In this document: positions 19,812-30,079 of the stretch, one piece after another
Layout: every line of letters begins with the position of its first letter
Numbering within the stretch: position 1 is the stretch's first letter
Assembly: GCF_013277415.1 (NCBI RefSeq)
Contig: NZ_VMMX01000005.1
Coordinates: 77,381 to 141,380 of the forward strand
Origin: Streptococcus sp. 68
GTDB lineage: Bacteria > Bacillota > Bacilli > Lactobacillales > Streptococcaceae
Length of the DNA stretch: 64,000 nt
Direction of reading: 5' to 3'
Translations under genes and position numbers: made by a program
The notes under the pieces: generated by a model
The model's database searches: none
Told to the model about the DNA's origin: nothing
Seen by the model: the letters and a program-made list of their open reading frames with translations, nothing else

Positions 19812-20387
19812 TTACTCTGAAAGTTCATTTAGATTTTCATCTACTAACTTAGCTCCAAGTGTATTTTTGAAATGACCTAGGGCAAATTGGTGATTTTCAG
19901 GCCAGATGGAAGCAACAGCTGGTTGAACAATCTCGATGTCATATCCTAGATTATAGGCATCGATAGCTGTATGCAGGACACAGATATCCGTCAAGACACC
20001 TGTTAAGATAACGGTAGACACTCTACGCTCTCTCAAACGAATATCTAGGTCAGTCCCTGAAAAAGCTGAGTAATGGCGTTTATCCATCCAAAAGACACGA
20101 CTGTCTGAACCATGCTCTTGATAAAAGATCCCCAAATCTCCATATAAATTCCGTCCGCTCGTCCCAATCAGATTATGAGGAGGGAATAGTTTACTTTCTG
20201 GATGGAAACAATCATTTTCCTCGTGCGCATCAATGGTAAAGAAGATGTAATCTCCTCTTTCAAAAGCCAATCGAGTCACCTTGCTAATGGCTTCCGAAAT
20301 AGCTTGAGCTGGAGCACCTGCTGTCAGCTTCCCACTATCAGCAACAAAATCTTCTGTATAATCAATCGAAATTAAAGCATTTGTCAT
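19812..20387 (-). CDS. pncA: nicotinamidase / isochorismatase-like hydrolase
   Basis: A 191-residue cysteine hydrolase; the closest function is nicotinamide to nicotinate for NAD salvage. The catalytic triad is plausible: Asp in SIDYTEDF (about residue 9), Lys in the middle, and Cys in TGVLTDICVLHTA near residue 136. Its ATG shares one base with the codY stop (TAATG), so it is read from the codY transcript, as in other streptococci. Confidence 0.88.
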   Translation of the reverse strand: MTNALISIDYTEDFVADSGKLTAGAPAQAISEAISKVTRLAFERGDYIFFTIDAHEENDCFHPESKLFPPHNLIGTSGRNLYGDLGIFYQEHGSDSRVFWMDKRHYSAFSGTDLDIRLRERRVSTVILTGVLTDICVLHTAIDAYNLGYDIEIVQPAVASIWPENHQFALGHFKNTLGAKLVDENLNELSE

Positions 20388-21175
20388 TAGTAATCTCTTT
20401 TCTTCACTTCTTCAAAAATATCTGAAATCAAGACCTTAAGATAGGTTCCCTTCATTCCAAGTGAGCGACTTTCAATAATCCCCGCAGACTCAAGTTTACG
20501 AAGGGCATTAACAATCACAGAACGAGTGATTCCGATACGATCTGCAATCACTGACGCAGTCAACTGCCCTTCATTTCCATTTAATTCCCCTAAAATTGCT
20601 GAAACAGCACGGAGTTCGGAGTAAGAAAGGGTATTAACCGCCATGGTAACAGCAGTACGGCGACGGATATTTTTCTCATCTTCTTCACGCTGGAAGTTAA
20701 GAAGCTGAATCCCAACAACGGTACTGGCAATCTCAACAAGAATCAAGTCCTCGTCTTCGAATTTTTTATCATTGCGCCAAATAATCAAAGAACCAAGGCG
20801 AATCCCCGATACATGAATCGGTGCAATAGTCGTCAAGCCATCTGGAAAATCATCTCTACTCTCAACAGGGAAAATACTCATATCATGCTCAACAGGCAAG
20901 TTTGCTTCTGTTTCGTAAATCATATTAGCCCCTTGAACGTAGTCATCTGGGAAAATCTTAGTTTGGAAGAATTGCTCTACGCGATCTGTATTTGTTTTAT
21001 AACGCATGAAATAGCCAAGCAGACGTCCCTTACTATTGATAATGCAGGCATTGCAATGAATAATATCCGCTAACTGACGCGTAATAGCGTTGTAAGGAAG
21101 CTCATCCTGCAACTGCTCCTCTGAGCGCTTCAAAATTGATGTAATCTTTCTTGTTTTTTCTAATAAATGTGCCAT
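20387..21175 (-). CDS. codY: global nutritional regulator CodY
   Basis: A 262-residue repressor with an N-terminal GAF domain that senses branched-chain amino acids (streptococcal CodY does not respond to GTP) and a C-terminal winged helix-turn-helix (about residues 200-245, [20 protein letters not shown]). Controls amino-acid uptake and metabolism. A strong promoter lies directly upstream, and pncA follows by overlap. Confidence 0.97.
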   Translation of the reverse strand: MAHLLEKTRKITSILKRSEEQLQDELPYNAITRQLADIIHCNACIINSKGRLLGYFMRYKTNTDRVEQFFQTKIFPDDYVQGANMIYETEANLPVEHDMSIFPVESRDDFPDGLTTIAPIHVSGIRLGSLIIWRNDKKFEDEDLILVEIASTVVGIQLLNFQREEDEKNIRRRTAVTMAVNTLSYSELRAVSAILGELNGNEGQLTASVIADRIGITRSVIVNALRKLESAGIIESRSLGMKGTYLKVLISDIFEEVKKRDY

Positions 21176-21201
21176 TTTTCACCTCGAATTTAATCGCTAT
21201 C

Positions 21202-21230
21202 ATTATAACATAAAAACTTCTCTTTTTCAA
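21202..21230 (-). promoter_or_regulatory. codY promoter
   Basis: Minus-strand TTGAAA (21230-21225), 17 bases, TATAAT (21207-21202) with a TG extension. Confidence 0.75.
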
Positions 21231-21370
21231 TAATTATCTGAAAATTCCTTATTTAATTGCAATTTGAAAAAACAAGAATATTTTTAATTAAATTGCTTCT
21301 TTTCTATTGACAAGCCCCCTATTTTTGTGTATTATAACATTATAAAAAGATAATACACTGATTTTATTTA
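21231..21370. other. AT-rich spacer
   Basis: Upstream of the codY promoter; very AT-rich with no gene. The BOX element follows. Confidence 0.6.
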
Positions 21371-21510
21371 TACTCAATGAAAATCAAAGAGCAAACTAGG
21401 AAACTAGCCGCAGGCTGCTCAAAGCACTACTTTGAGGTTGCAGATAGAACTGACGAAGTCAGTAACATATACCTACGGCAAGGCGACGTTGACGAGATTT
21501 TCGAAGAGTA
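21371..21510. repeat. BOX element (C-B-A order on the plus strand)
   Basis: It runs from TACTCAATGAAAATCAAAG to TTTTCGAAGAGTA and contains the boxA core CCTACGGCAAGGCGACG, nearly the sequence targeted by the standard BOX fingerprinting primer. The internal hairpins CAAAGCACTACTTTG and ACTGACGAAGTCAGT are intact. BoxA lacks about 12 bases (the TGGTTTGAAGA block) near its outer end. Confidence 0.88.
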
Positions 21511-21541
21511 TTATCTTTTTTCACCCTTGGTCTCCTTATAT

Positions 21542-21566
21542 AAAAAAGCGATTCATTTTGAACCGC
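21542..21566 (-). terminator. terminator after cshA
   Basis: Minus-strand GCGGTTCA pairs with TGAATCGC (one G-T), followed by TTTTTT. Confidence 0.75.
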
Positions 21567-21572
21567 TTTTTC

Positions 21573-23147
21573 CTATTTATCGCCCTTGTTACGAATCACA
21601 AAGCCTGTTTGCTTTTCACTTGAAGTATTGCGTGGTTTTTTATTATCCTTACGGTAACGTCTGTCTTTATCAAAACGATCATTGCCACGACTTCCTTTTT
21701 TGAAATCATCACGGCGACCACCACGACGGTTGTCTCCTCGGCGATTATCACGACGGTCATCTCCACGACGACCTCCCTTAGCTTTACCACCGAAGCCATT
21801 ACCTGATGGTTTAAATGGCAGTGGTTTTTCACGCGCAATCTCCACTTCTGGAAGGCTATCCGGATCTTGAACAGTCAGACTCAAGATATACATTGCCAAT
21901 TCTTCTGGAGTAAATTCGGCAGCTAGCTTACGAGCATCCTTACCAAATTTCTCAAAGTTAGCACGGATAGTCTCATCTGCAAAATCACGTTCAATTTTCT
22001 TGAGAGCTACCTGTTTTTTTGCTTGGAAGGCTTCTTCTGCACTTGCAGGCTTGAGACCTTTCATGCGTTTCTTGGTCAAGTTTTCAATGATTTGGAGGTA
22101 GCCCATTTCATTTGGTGATACGAAAGTAATAGACTGACCTGACTTACCAGCACGACCTGTACGACCGATACGGTGAACATAACTTTCAGGATCTTGTGGA
22201 ATATCGTAGTTATAGACATGGGTCACACCTGAAATATCCAAGCCACGCGCTGCAACGTCCGTCGCAACCAAAACATCAAGATTGCCATTTTTAAAGTCAC
22301 GAAGGACACGCAGACGTTTGTTTTGGTCTAGGTCACCATGAATTCCTTCTGCACGGAAGCCACGGATTTTCAGACCACGAGTCAATTCATCCACACGGCG
22401 CTTGGTACGACCAAATACGATAGCAAGCTCAGGTTGCTCCACATCCATGAGACGAGTCATGGTGTCAAATTTTTCTTGTTCTTTAACTCGGATATAGTAC
22501 TGGTCAACCAATTCTGTTGTCAATTCCTTAGCAGCAATCTTCACATGCTCAGGTTCTTTCATAAACTGAACACCGATACGTTTGATGGCATCTGGCATAG
22601 TTGCTGAGAAGAGTAGAGTTTGACGGTTTTCAGGGACACGCGAGATGATGGCTTCAATATCTTCAAGGAAGCCCATGTTGAGCATTTCATCCGCTTCATC
22701 AAGGATGAGCGTTTCAATATCTTGTAATTTCAAGGCCTTGCGTTTAATCAAGTCCAAGAGGCGACCAGGAGTTCCCACCACGATATGGGCACCAGATTTA
22801 AGAGCCTTAATTTGTTTTTCAATGCTCGATCCGCCATATACTGAGCGGACTTTGACTCCCTTGCTACGACCAAAACGGAACAATTCCTCTTGACTTTGGA
22901 CAGCTAGTTCACGTGTTGGAGCGATAACCAAGGCTTGGATAGTCGCTTCTTCTGTACGGATTTTTTCAAGGGTAGGCAAGCCAAAAGCTGCGGTTTTCCC
23001 TGTACCAGTCTGAGCTTGACCGATAACGTCCTTGCCTTCAAGGGCCAAGGGAATAGTTTGTTCTTGGATCGGACTGGCTTCTACAAAACCAGCTTTTTCA
23101 ATCTCTGCTAACAAATCAGCAGACAAGTTTAATTCATTAAATTTCAC
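21573..23147 (-). CDS. cshA: DEAD-box RNA helicase CshA
   Basis: A 524-residue helicase for RNA decay and ribosome assembly at low temperature. Motifs in order: Q motif, AQTGTGKT (I, about 45-52), PTRELA (Ia), DEAD (II, about 150), SAT (III), HRIGRTGR (VI, about 320). The C-terminal tail (from about 440) is basic, with Arg-Gly-Asp repeats (GGRRGDDRRDNRRGD), the usual RNA-binding extension of CshA. The 5' leader contains a GGTGG/CCACC hairpin near 23165-23181. Confidence 0.95.
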   Translation of the reverse strand: MKFNELNLSADLLAEIEKAGFVEASPIQEQTIPLALEGKDVIGQAQTGTGKTAAFGLPTLEKIRTEEATIQALVIAPTRELAVQSQEELFRFGRSKGVKVRSVYGGSSIEKQIKALKSGAHIVVGTPGRLLDLIKRKALKLQDIETLILDEADEMLNMGFLEDIEAIISRVPENRQTLLFSATMPDAIKRIGVQFMKEPEHVKIAAKELTTELVDQYYIRVKEQEKFDTMTRLMDVEQPELAIVFGRTKRRVDELTRGLKIRGFRAEGIHGDLDQNKRLRVLRDFKNGNLDVLVATDVAARGLDISGVTHVYNYDIPQDPESYVHRIGRTGRAGKSGQSITFVSPNEMGYLQIIENLTKKRMKGLKPASAEEAFQAKKQVALKKIERDFADETIRANFEKFGKDARKLAAEFTPEELAMYILSLTVQDPDSLPEVEIAREKPLPFKPSGNGFGGKAKGGRRGDDRRDNRRGDNRRGGRRDDFKKGSRGNDRFDKDRRYRKDNKKPRNTSSEKQTGFVIRNKGDK

Positions 23148-23344
23148 GTTATTCTTCTTTCTAAAGGTGGTGCGAAGCCACCCTATAGGGCTTAGTGTAT
23201 ACTTTTCTTTTTATGACGTATTTTCATATACTGGATATAAAATCGTGTTGCTTCTTTTCCACAAAAGAAAAGTACTGTTTTCTTTGCAACCTATCTAGTA
23301 TAACACAAGACTAGAGCAAAAGATAGCCCAATTTCTCTAGAAAA

Positions 23345-24571
23345 TCATGTAAGCGGTTTTTGGCTTTCCTTTTTGATTGAACGACCTAAATAATAAGACA
23401 AAGCCAAGGCGATACTATATAAAATGATAAAAACGAACAAGGTTTGTGTGTAAGAATGAGCCATTTTATAAGTCTCTGCTAATAAAATAGGTCCTGCTAA
23501 ACCAGCCATTGCCCAAGCTGTTAAAATATAACCATGCAGAGCGGCCAATTCCTTGGTTCCAAAAATATCACTGAGATAAGCTGGAATCAATGAAAAACCA
23601 GCTCCATAGCAAGTCATCAAAATAGACATAGCGACTACAAATAAAACGGAATCTGTAAAGAGCCAAAGTGAGAGAGAAAAGAAAAGATTGACAAGCAGTA
23701 ATATACTAAAGGTTAGAGGGCGACCGATATAGTCAGACAAACTCGCCCAGAGCAAGCGACCAAATCCATTGAAAATCCCCAAAATACCCACCATTACTGC
23801 TGCATGACTGGTAGACAAGCCAGCCATCTCCTGTGCCATTGGCGATGCCGCTGAAATTAATCCTAAACCACAAGCTATATTGATAAAGAAAATAATCCAA
23901 AGTATATAAAACCGATTGCTTTTTAGAGCCTGATTTGCAGCCATTCCTTGCGTCAAAGAGGCTGTTTTTTCTTTCCCTGAAACAGATAAAATTGCAAGCT
24001 CTTGCTCATTTGGACGCTGAATGAATTGTGAAGCTAGGAGCATGATAATAAAGTAACTTGCACCTAAAATATAAAAAGTTTCTACAAGCCCTACCCCTGC
24101 GATGAGATGTTGCGCTATGGGACTAGTCAATAAAGAAGCAAAGCCAAACCCCATAATCGCTAAACCTGTTGCGAGACCACGTTTATCAGGAAACCATTTT
24201 ATAATCGTTGACACAGGGGTAATGTAGCCTGCTCCCAAACCAAGCCCACCTAAAATACCATAAGCGAGATACAACAACCACAGCTCCTGACGGTCTATTG
24301 CAAATCCTGTTAATATATTTCCACCTGCGTATAGAAAAGCAGATAGACTCCCCATGACTCTCGGACCAAATTTTTCTACCAAACGCCCCATGAATGCAGC
24401 TGATAAGCCCAAACAAAAGATTGCTAGACTAAAGGCGAAGGCAACAGAAGCCTGATCCCATCCCGTTTTTTCAATAATAGGGTTACGATAAACACTCCAA
24501 GCATAAGTCGAACCCAGCATTAAGTGTAAAATGACCCCAGCAAAGGCAATAATATAACGATTCGATTTCAT
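23345..24571 (-). CDS. MFS transporter, oxalate:formate antiporter (OFA) type
   Basis: A 408-residue 12-helix major-facilitator protein. The N-terminal GSTYAWSVYRNP and the loop-2 region VEKFGPRVMG match the OFA (OxlT-like) subfamily. The substrate in streptococci is unproven; a monocarboxylate such as formate or pyruvate is plausible by family only. Transcribed alone, divergent from the flavoprotein at 24765. Confidence 0.82.
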   Translation of the reverse strand: MKSNRYIIAFAGVILHLMLGSTYAWSVYRNPIIEKTGWDQASVAFAFSLAIFCLGLSAAFMGRLVEKFGPRVMGSLSAFLYAGGNILTGFAIDRQELWLLYLAYGILGGLGLGAGYITPVSTIIKWFPDKRGLATGLAIMGFGFASLLTSPIAQHLIAGVGLVETFYILGASYFIIMLLASQFIQRPNEQELAILSVSGKEKTASLTQGMAANQALKSNRFYILWIIFFINIACGLGLISAASPMAQEMAGLSTSHAAVMVGILGIFNGFGRLLWASLSDYIGRPLTFSILLLVNLFFSLSLWLFTDSVLFVVAMSILMTCYGAGFSLIPAYLSDIFGTKELAALHGYILTAWAMAGLAGPILLAETYKMAHSYTQTLFVFIILYSIALALSYYLGRSIKKESQKPLT

Positions 24572-24764
24572 AAAACCTCCTATTTTCGAACATTTATTCT
24601 ATCTTATATAAAAATAGATAGGATTTTAGTTTATCAAGCTTGTCAAAAAATTACTAGTTTTTTGTCTGGAAAGCGTTTTTATCTTTTTCTGTCTTTTTCG
24701 TAGCAGAATTGTGCAAAAGTTTTTTTCTTGTGCTAGAATGAAATGCGAATAGGAGGAACTCTAA

Positions 24765-26081
24765 ATGTTAACTTATGATTTAATCGTTATCGGATTTGGT
24801 AAAGCTGGTAAAACACTAGCAGGTAAATTGGCTTCAGCTGGTAAAAAAGTTGCCCTCATTGAACGTAGCAAAGCTATGTACGGTGGAACTTGTATCAACA
24901 TTGGTTGTATCCCAACTAAAACTTTGCTAGTTGCTGCTGAAAAAGACTTGTCTTTTGAAGAAGTCATTGCTACCAAAAACACTATCACTGGTCGCCTCAA
25001 CGGTAAAAACTATGCGACTGTTGCTGGTACTGGCGTCGATATCTTTGATGCGGAAGCTCACTTCCTTTCAAATAAAGTCATCGAAATCCAAGCTGGTGAT
25101 GAAAAGAAAGAACTGACTGCTGAAACAATCGTCATCAACACTGGTGCTGTTTCAAACGTCTTGCCAATTCCTGGACTTGCTACAAGCAAGAATGTCTTTG
25201 ACTCAACAGGTATCCAAAATTTGGACAAATTACCTGAAAAACTTGGAGTCCTTGGTGGTGGAAATATCGGTCTTGAATTTGCCGGCCTTTACAACAAACT
25301 TGGAAGCAAGGTTACAGTCCTAGATGCCTTGGATACATTCCTACCTCGTGCAGAACCTTCCATCGCAGCTCTTGCTAAACAATACATGGAAGAAGACGGT
25401 ATTGAATTACTTCAAAACATCCGTACTACTGAAATCAAAAACGACGGTGACCAAGTGCTTGTCGTGACTGAAAACGAAACTTACCGTTTCGATGCCCTTC
25501 TCTACGCAACTGGACGTAAACCAAACGTAGAACCACTTCAACTTGAAAATACAGATATTGAACTAACTGAACGTGGTGCTATTAAAGTAGACAAACATTG
25601 TCAAACAAACGTTCCTGGTGTCTTTGCAGTTGGAGATGTCAACGGTGGCCTTCAATTTACTTACATTTCACTTGATGACTTCCGTGTTGTTTACAGCTAC
25701 CTTGCTGGAGATGGCAGCTACACACTTGAAGACCGTCTCAATGTGCCAAATACTATGTTCATCACACCTGCACTTTCACAAGTTGGTTTGACTGAAAGCC
25801 AAGCAGCTGATTTGAAACTTCCATACGCTGTTAAGGAAATCCCCGTTGCAGCAATGCCTCGTGGTCACGTAAACGGAGACCTTCGTGGAGCCTTCAAAGC
25901 TGTTGTCAATACTGAAACCAAAGAAATTCTTGGAGCAAGCATCTTCTCAGAAGGTTCTCAAGAAATCATCAACATCATCACTGTTGCGATGGACAACAAG
26001 ATTCCTTACACTTACTTCACAAAACAAATCTTCACTCACCCAACCTTGGCTGAGAACTTGAATGACTTGTTTGCGATTTAA
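24765..26081 (+). CDS. har: RclA/Har-type flavoprotein disulfide reductase, probable hypothiocyanous acid reductase
   Basis: A 438-residue class I pyridine nucleotide-disulfide oxidoreductase. The FAD-binding GFGKAGKTLAGKLASAGKK at the N-terminus, redox pair in GGTCINIGCIPTK (Cys near residues 43 and 48), NAD-binding LGGGNIGLEFAG near 160, FAD-binding AVGDVNGG, and the C-terminal dimer HPTLAE are visible. The pneumococcal gene at this place has been reported to reduce hypothiocyanous acid made by host lactoperoxidase; I assign that by position and motif, not by test. It has its own extended -10 promoter and the terminator at 26104. Confidence 0.85.
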   Translation: MLTYDLIVIGFGKAGKTLAGKLASAGKKVALIERSKAMYGGTCINIGCIPTKTLLVAAEKDLSFEEVIATKNTITGRLNGKNYATVAGTGVDIFDAEAHFLSNKVIEIQAGDEKKELTAETIVINTGAVSNVLPIPGLATSKNVFDSTGIQNLDKLPEKLGVLGGGNIGLEFAGLYNKLGSKVTVLDALDTFLPRAEPSIAALAKQYMEEDGIELLQNIRTTEIKNDGDQVLVVTENETYRFDALLYATGRKPNVEPLQLENTDIELTERGAIKVDKHCQTNVPGVFAVGDVNGGLQFTYISLDDFRVVYSYLAGDGSYTLEDRLNVPNTMFITPALSQVGLTESQAADLKLPYAVKEIPVAAMPRGHVNGDLRGAFKAVVNTETKEILGASIFSEGSQEIINIITVAMDNKIPYTYFTKQIFTHPTLAENLNDLFAI

Positions 26082-26103
26082 GTTGAGATTCAATCGTATC
26101 GAA

Positions 26104-26125
26104 CAGCCCTCTTTGGGCTGTTTTT
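26104..26125 (+). terminator. terminator after the Har-like gene
   Basis: CAGCCC pairs with GGGCTG over a five-base loop, followed by TTTTT. Confidence 0.85.
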
Positions 26126-26179
26126 GCTTCTACGAAACACCAAATCTGTCTTTTCCCTCTTTTGTGATATAATAGAAAC

Positions 26180-27523
26180 ATGAACTTAAAAACTACTTTG
26201 GGCCTCCTAGCTGGGCGTTCTTCCCACTTCATTTTAAGCCGTCTTGGCCGTGGAAGTACGCTCCCAGGAAAAGTCGCCCTTCAATTTGATAAAGATATTT
26301 TACAAAACCTAGCTAAGAACTACGAGATTGTCGTGGTCACTGGAACAAATGGAAAAACCTTGACAACTGCCCTCACTGTCGGCATTTTAAAAGAGGTTTA
26401 TGGTCAAGTTCTAACCAACCCAAGCGGTGCCAACATGATCACAGGGATTGCAACAACTTTCCTGACTGCCAAATCTTCTAAAACTGGGAAAAATATTGCC
26501 GTCTTAGAAATTGATGAAGCCAGTCTATCTCGTATCTGCGACTACATCCAGCCAAGTCTCTTCGTCATTACCAATATCTTCCGTGACCAGATGGACCGTT
26601 TCGGTGAAATCTATACTACCTATAACATGATATTGGATGCCATTCGAAAAGTTCCAACTGCCACTGTTCTTCTCAATGGTGACAGCCCACTTTTCTACAA
26701 ACCATCTTTCCCAAATCCTATACAGTATTTTGGTTTTGACTTGGAGAAAGGGCCAGCCCAACTGGCTCACTACAATACCGAAGGGATTCTCTGCCCTGAC
26801 TGTCAAAGCATCCTCAAATATGAGCATAATACCTATGCAAACTTGGGTGCCTATATCTGTGAAGGCTGCGGATGTAAACGTCCTAAGCTCGACTATCGCT
26901 TGACAGAACTAGTTGAGTTGACCAACAATCGCTCTCGCTTTGTCATTGACGGACAAGAATACGGTATTCAAATCGGTGGTCTCTACAATATCTATAACGC
27001 CCTAGCTGCGGTTGCCATCGCCCGTTTTCTCGGTGCAGATTCGCAACTCATCAAGCAAGGATTTGATAAGAGCCGTGCAGTCTTTGGACGCCAGGAAACC
27101 TTCCATATCGGGGATAAGGAATGTACCCTTGTCTTGATTAAAAATCCAGTCGGTGCGACCCAAGCTATCGAGATGATTAAACTAGCACCTTATCCATTTA
27201 GTCTATCTGTTCTTCTTAATGCCAACTATGCAGACGGTATTGATACCAGCTGGATCTGGGATGCTGATTTTGAACAAATCACTGAGATGGACATCCCTGA
27301 AATCAACGCTGGCGGTGTTCGCCATTCTGAAATTGCACGTCGTCTACGAGTAACAGGCTATCCAGCTGAGAAAATCACTGAAACAAGTAGTCTGGAACAA
27401 GTTCTTAAGACCATTGAGAACCAAGACTGCAAGCATGCTTATATTCTAGCTACCTATACTGCTATGCTGGAATTCCGGGAATTGCTGGCTAGTCGTCAGA
27501 TTGTTAGAAAGGAGATGAACTAA
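26180..27523 (+). CDS. murT: lipid II isoglutaminyl synthase, Mur-ligase subunit MurT
   Basis: A 447-residue partner of GatD; together they amidate D-glutamate in lipid II. It has the Mur ligase ATP loop GTNGKTLTT (about residues 56-64), a four-cysteine zinc ribbon (CPDC and CEGCGC, about residues 205-232) and the C-terminal DUF1727 domain (about 315-430). Its stop overlaps the gatD ATG by one base, so the subunits are coupled. The extended -10 TGATATAAT at 26165-26173 is the likely promoter. Essential in pneumococcus. Confidence 0.95.
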   Translation: MNLKTTLGLLAGRSSHFILSRLGRGSTLPGKVALQFDKDILQNLAKNYEIVVVTGTNGKTLTTALTVGILKEVYGQVLTNPSGANMITGIATTFLTAKSSKTGKNIAVLEIDEASLSRICDYIQPSLFVITNIFRDQMDRFGEIYTTYNMILDAIRKVPTATVLLNGDSPLFYKPSFPNPIQYFGFDLEKGPAQLAHYNTEGILCPDCQSILKYEHNTYANLGAYICEGCGCKRPKLDYRLTELVELTNNRSRFVIDGQEYGIQIGGLYNIYNALAAVAIARFLGADSQLIKQGFDKSRAVFGRQETFHIGDKECTLVLIKNPVGATQAIEMIKLAPYPFSLSVLLNANYADGIDTSWIWDADFEQITEMDIPEINAGGVRHSEIARRLRVTGYPAEKITETSSLEQVLKTIENQDCKHAYILATYTAMLEFRELLASRQIVRKEMN

Positions 27524-28305
27524 TGGTTTATACTTCACTTTCCTCAAAAGCTGGTAATTACCCCTATCAGATTAACATTGCCCACCTCTACGGAAACCTC
27601 ATGAATACCTATGGGGACAATGGAAACATCCTCATGCTCAAGTATGTGGCTGAAAAACTGGGAGCCCATGTGACCGTTGACATCGTTTCACTCCATGATG
27701 ACTTTGACGAAAATCATTACGACATTGCCTTTTTTGGTGGTGGTCAAGACTTTGAACAAAGTATTATTGCAGACGACCTACCTGCCAAAAAAGAAAGCAT
27801 TGACAACTACATCCAAAACGACGGTGTGGTTCTGGCTATCTGCGGTGGTTTCCAACTATTGGGGCAATATTATGTTGAAGCTTCAGGGAGACGTATCGAA
27901 GGACTAGGGGTCATGGGCCACTACACCCTCAACCAGACCAATAACCGTTTTATCGGTGACATCAAGATTCACAATGAAGATTTCGATGAAACCTACTATG
28001 GTTTTGAAAATCATCAGGGCCGTACCTTCCTCTCTGATGACCAAAAACCACTGGGACAGGTAGTCTATGGAAATGGAAACAATGAAGAAAAAGTCGGCGA
28101 AGGTGTTCATTATAAGAATGTCTTTGGTTCCTACTTTCACGGGCCTATCCTCTCTCGTAATGCCAATCTAGCTTATCGCCTAGTCACTACAGCCCTCAAG
28201 AAGAAATATGGTCAGGACATCCAACTCCCTGCCTATGAGGACATTCTCAGCCAAGAAATCGCTGAGGAATACAGCGACGTCAAAAGCAAAGCTGACTTTT
28301 CTTAA
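27523..28305 (+). CDS. gatD: lipid II isoglutaminyl synthase, glutaminase subunit GatD
   Basis: A 260-residue CobB/CobQ-like class I glutamine amidotransferase that supplies ammonia to MurT. The nucleophile Cys lies in [10 protein letters not shown] near residue 108, and the catalytic His in SYFHGPIL near residue 206. It begins immediately after murT (TAATG) and ends in a strong terminator. Confidence 0.95.
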   Translation: MVYTSLSSKAGNYPYQINIAHLYGNLMNTYGDNGNILMLKYVAEKLGAHVTVDIVSLHDDFDENHYDIAFFGGGQDFEQSIIADDLPAKKESIDNYIQNDGVVLAICGGFQLLGQYYVEASGRRIEGLGVMGHYTLNQTNNRFIGDIKIHNEDFDETYYGFENHQGRTFLSDDQKPLGQVVYGNGNNEEKVGEGVHYKNVFGSYFHGPILSRNANLAYRLVTTALKKKYGQDIQLPAYEDILSQEIAEEYSDVKSKADFS

Positions 28306-28323
28306 ACAAAGGAAAATGATATC

Positions 28324-28355
28324 AAAGAACTCCGTTATTTGTCGGAGTTCTTTTT
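28324..28355 (+). terminator. terminator after murT-gatD
   Basis: AAAGAACTCCG pairs with CGGAGTTCTTT, followed by further Ts. Confidence 0.88.
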
Positions 28356-28431
28356 GTCTGTTCTTTTACCCTTCTCCCTTGCATTTTCTCTCATTTTTTG
28401 CCAAAATAGAGGGGTAGAAAGAAGGTAGCAT

Positions 28432-29514
28432 ATGTCTAAATTACAACAAATCGTAACATATCTTGAATCAGAAAAACTAGACGTCGCTGTCGTATCTGAC
28501 CCCGTCACAATCAATTACCTCACTGGCTTTTACAGTGATCCCCATGAACGCCAAATGTTCCTTTTTGTCCTAGCAGATCAGGAACCCCTCCTCTTTGTCC
28601 CAGCCCTTGAAGTTGAGCGTGCTACTAGCACTGTTTCCTTCCCAGTTGTGGGCTATGTGGATTCTGAAAATCCATGGCAAAAAATGAAACATGCTCTTCC
28701 ACAACTTGATTTCAAACGTGTCGCTGTTGAGTTTGACAATCTCATCTTGACCAAATATCATGGCTTGAAAATAGTCTTTGAAACTGCTGAGTTTGAAAAC
28801 CTCACTCCTCGTATCCAACGCATGCGCCTCATCAAATCAGCTGATGAAGTGCAAAAAATGATGGTTGCAGGTCTCTATGCGGACAAGGCTGTTAAGGTTG
28901 GTTTTGACAATATTTCTCTTGATAAGACTGAGACAGATATTATTGCCCAAATTGACTTTGCCATGAAACGTGAAGGTTATGAAATGAGCTTTGATACCAT
29001 GGTCTTGACTGGTGATAATGCTGCAAATCCACACGGTATTCCAGCAGCTAACAAAGTTGAAAATGATGCTCTTCTCCTCTTTGACCTGGGTGTTCTAGTC
29101 AACGGCTATGCGTCAGATATGACTCGTACAGTCGCAGTCGGCAAACCTGACCAATTCAAGAAAGATATTTACAACTTGACCCTTGAAGCCCAACAAGCTG
29201 CTCTTGACTTTATCAAGCCGGGTGTGACTGCCCATGAAGTGGACCGCGCTGCCCGTGAGGTCATTGAAAAAGCTGGTTACGGCGAGTACTTCAACCACCG
29301 TCTTGGTCACGGTATCGGTATGGATGTCCATGAATTCCCATCTATCATGGAAGGAAACGACATGATTATCGAAGAAGGCATGTGCTTCTCTGTTGAACCA
29401 GGTATCTATATCCCTGGTAAAGTCGGTGTCCGTATCGAAGACTGCGGTGCTGTTACCAAGGACGGCTTTGACCTCTTTACAAGCACCAGCAAAGACCTGC
29501 TTTATTTTGATTAA
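28432..29514 (+). CDS. pepQ: Xaa-Pro dipeptidase PepQ
   Basis: A 360-residue cytosolic metallopeptidase that splits X-Pro dipeptides. The N-terminal creatinase-like domain (1-130) is followed by the pita-bread catalytic domain with metal ligands in LFDLGVLVNGYASDMTRT (Asp pair), HRLGHGIGMDVHE (His), and the two Glu of FSVEPGIY and IEDCG near the end. Transcribed alone and closed by the SPRITE-like hairpin at 29540. Confidence 0.92.
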   Translation: MSKLQQIVTYLESEKLDVAVVSDPVTINYLTGFYSDPHERQMFLFVLADQEPLLFVPALEVERATSTVSFPVVGYVDSENPWQKMKHALPQLDFKRVAVEFDNLILTKYHGLKIVFETAEFENLTPRIQRMRLIKSADEVQKMMVAGLYADKAVKVGFDNISLDKTETDIIAQIDFAMKREGYEMSFDTMVLTGDNAANPHGIPAANKVENDALLLFDLGVLVNGYASDMTRTVAVGKPDQFKKDIYNLTLEAQQAALDFIKPGVTAHEVDRAAREVIEKAGYGEYFNHRLGHGIGMDVHEFPSIMEGNDMIIEEGMCFSVEPGIYIPGKVGVRIEDCGAVTKDGFDLFTSTSKDLLYFD

Positions 29515-29539
29515 AATTTTTCAAAAATCTTCCCACAAT

Positions 29540-29588
29540 AAAACGCATACTATCAAGGTTTTCAACACCTGATACTATGCGTTTTTTC
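29540..29588. repeat. SPRITE-like dispersed hairpin, copy 2
   Basis: AAAACGCATACTATCAAGG folds against the CCTGATACTATGCGTTTTTT half. It sits 26 bases after pepQ and should terminate it. Same arms as the copies near 6050 and 51908. Confidence 0.65.
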
Positions 29589-29617
29589 TAATTCTTAGGA
29601 CTTTTGACTCAGCCTCT

Positions 29618-30079
29618 TTACTTAATCTTCTTGATACTTTGACTAAGAATAAATCCTACAATCATCCCTACCATATTTTGCATGAAATTTGGTAGGATTT
29701 CTGGTAGAGCTGCTGCCCAGCCATTCATCAATGTAGAGCCCAAGGCGTAACCCCCTACCATGGCAATCGTTGCTAAGATAAGGCCTAACCACTGAGTTTT
29801 TCCTTTAAATCCTGCGAAAAATCCCTGCAAGCCATGGTTGACCAAACTAAAGAACATCCACTGAGGATAGCCTGATAAGAGGTCAATCAAGAAACCTGCT
29901 AGTCCTCCGACTACAGCCCCTTCACGACTACCAAAGTAGAAGGCCGTAAAGAAGACACCCGCATCTAAAAGAGTTAGAATACCTGTCGGCGTTGGGATTT
30001 TTAAGAAATAACCTAGAACCACAGAGAGGGCGGTTAATAGGGATACAAGGGCGATTTTAGTTGTTTTGGTTTGCTTCAT
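29618..30079 (-). CDS. ECF transporter substrate-binding (S) component
   Basis: A 153-residue integral membrane protein with five to six hydrophobic segments and an ALVSLLTALSVVLGYF-type first helix, as in group II ECF S components that share an energising module encoded elsewhere. It overlaps the upstream kinase gene by 23 bases, so a vitamin B6 or pyrimidine precursor (PdxU2 or HmpT-like) is the likely cargo. Cargo is inferred from context only. Confidence 0.8.
   Translation of the reverse strand: MKQTKTTKIALVSLLTALSVVLGYFLKIPTPTGILTLLDAGVFFTAFYFGSREGAVVGGLAGFLIDLLSGYPQWMFFSLVNHGLQGFFAGFKGKTQWLGLILATIAMVGGYALGSTLMNGWAAALPEILPNFMQNMVGMIVGFILSQSIKKIK

Noticed and set aside
24655-24680. cre site upstream of the Har-like gene
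   Set aside because: GGAAAGCGTTTTT lacks conserved bases on both sides of the consensus.
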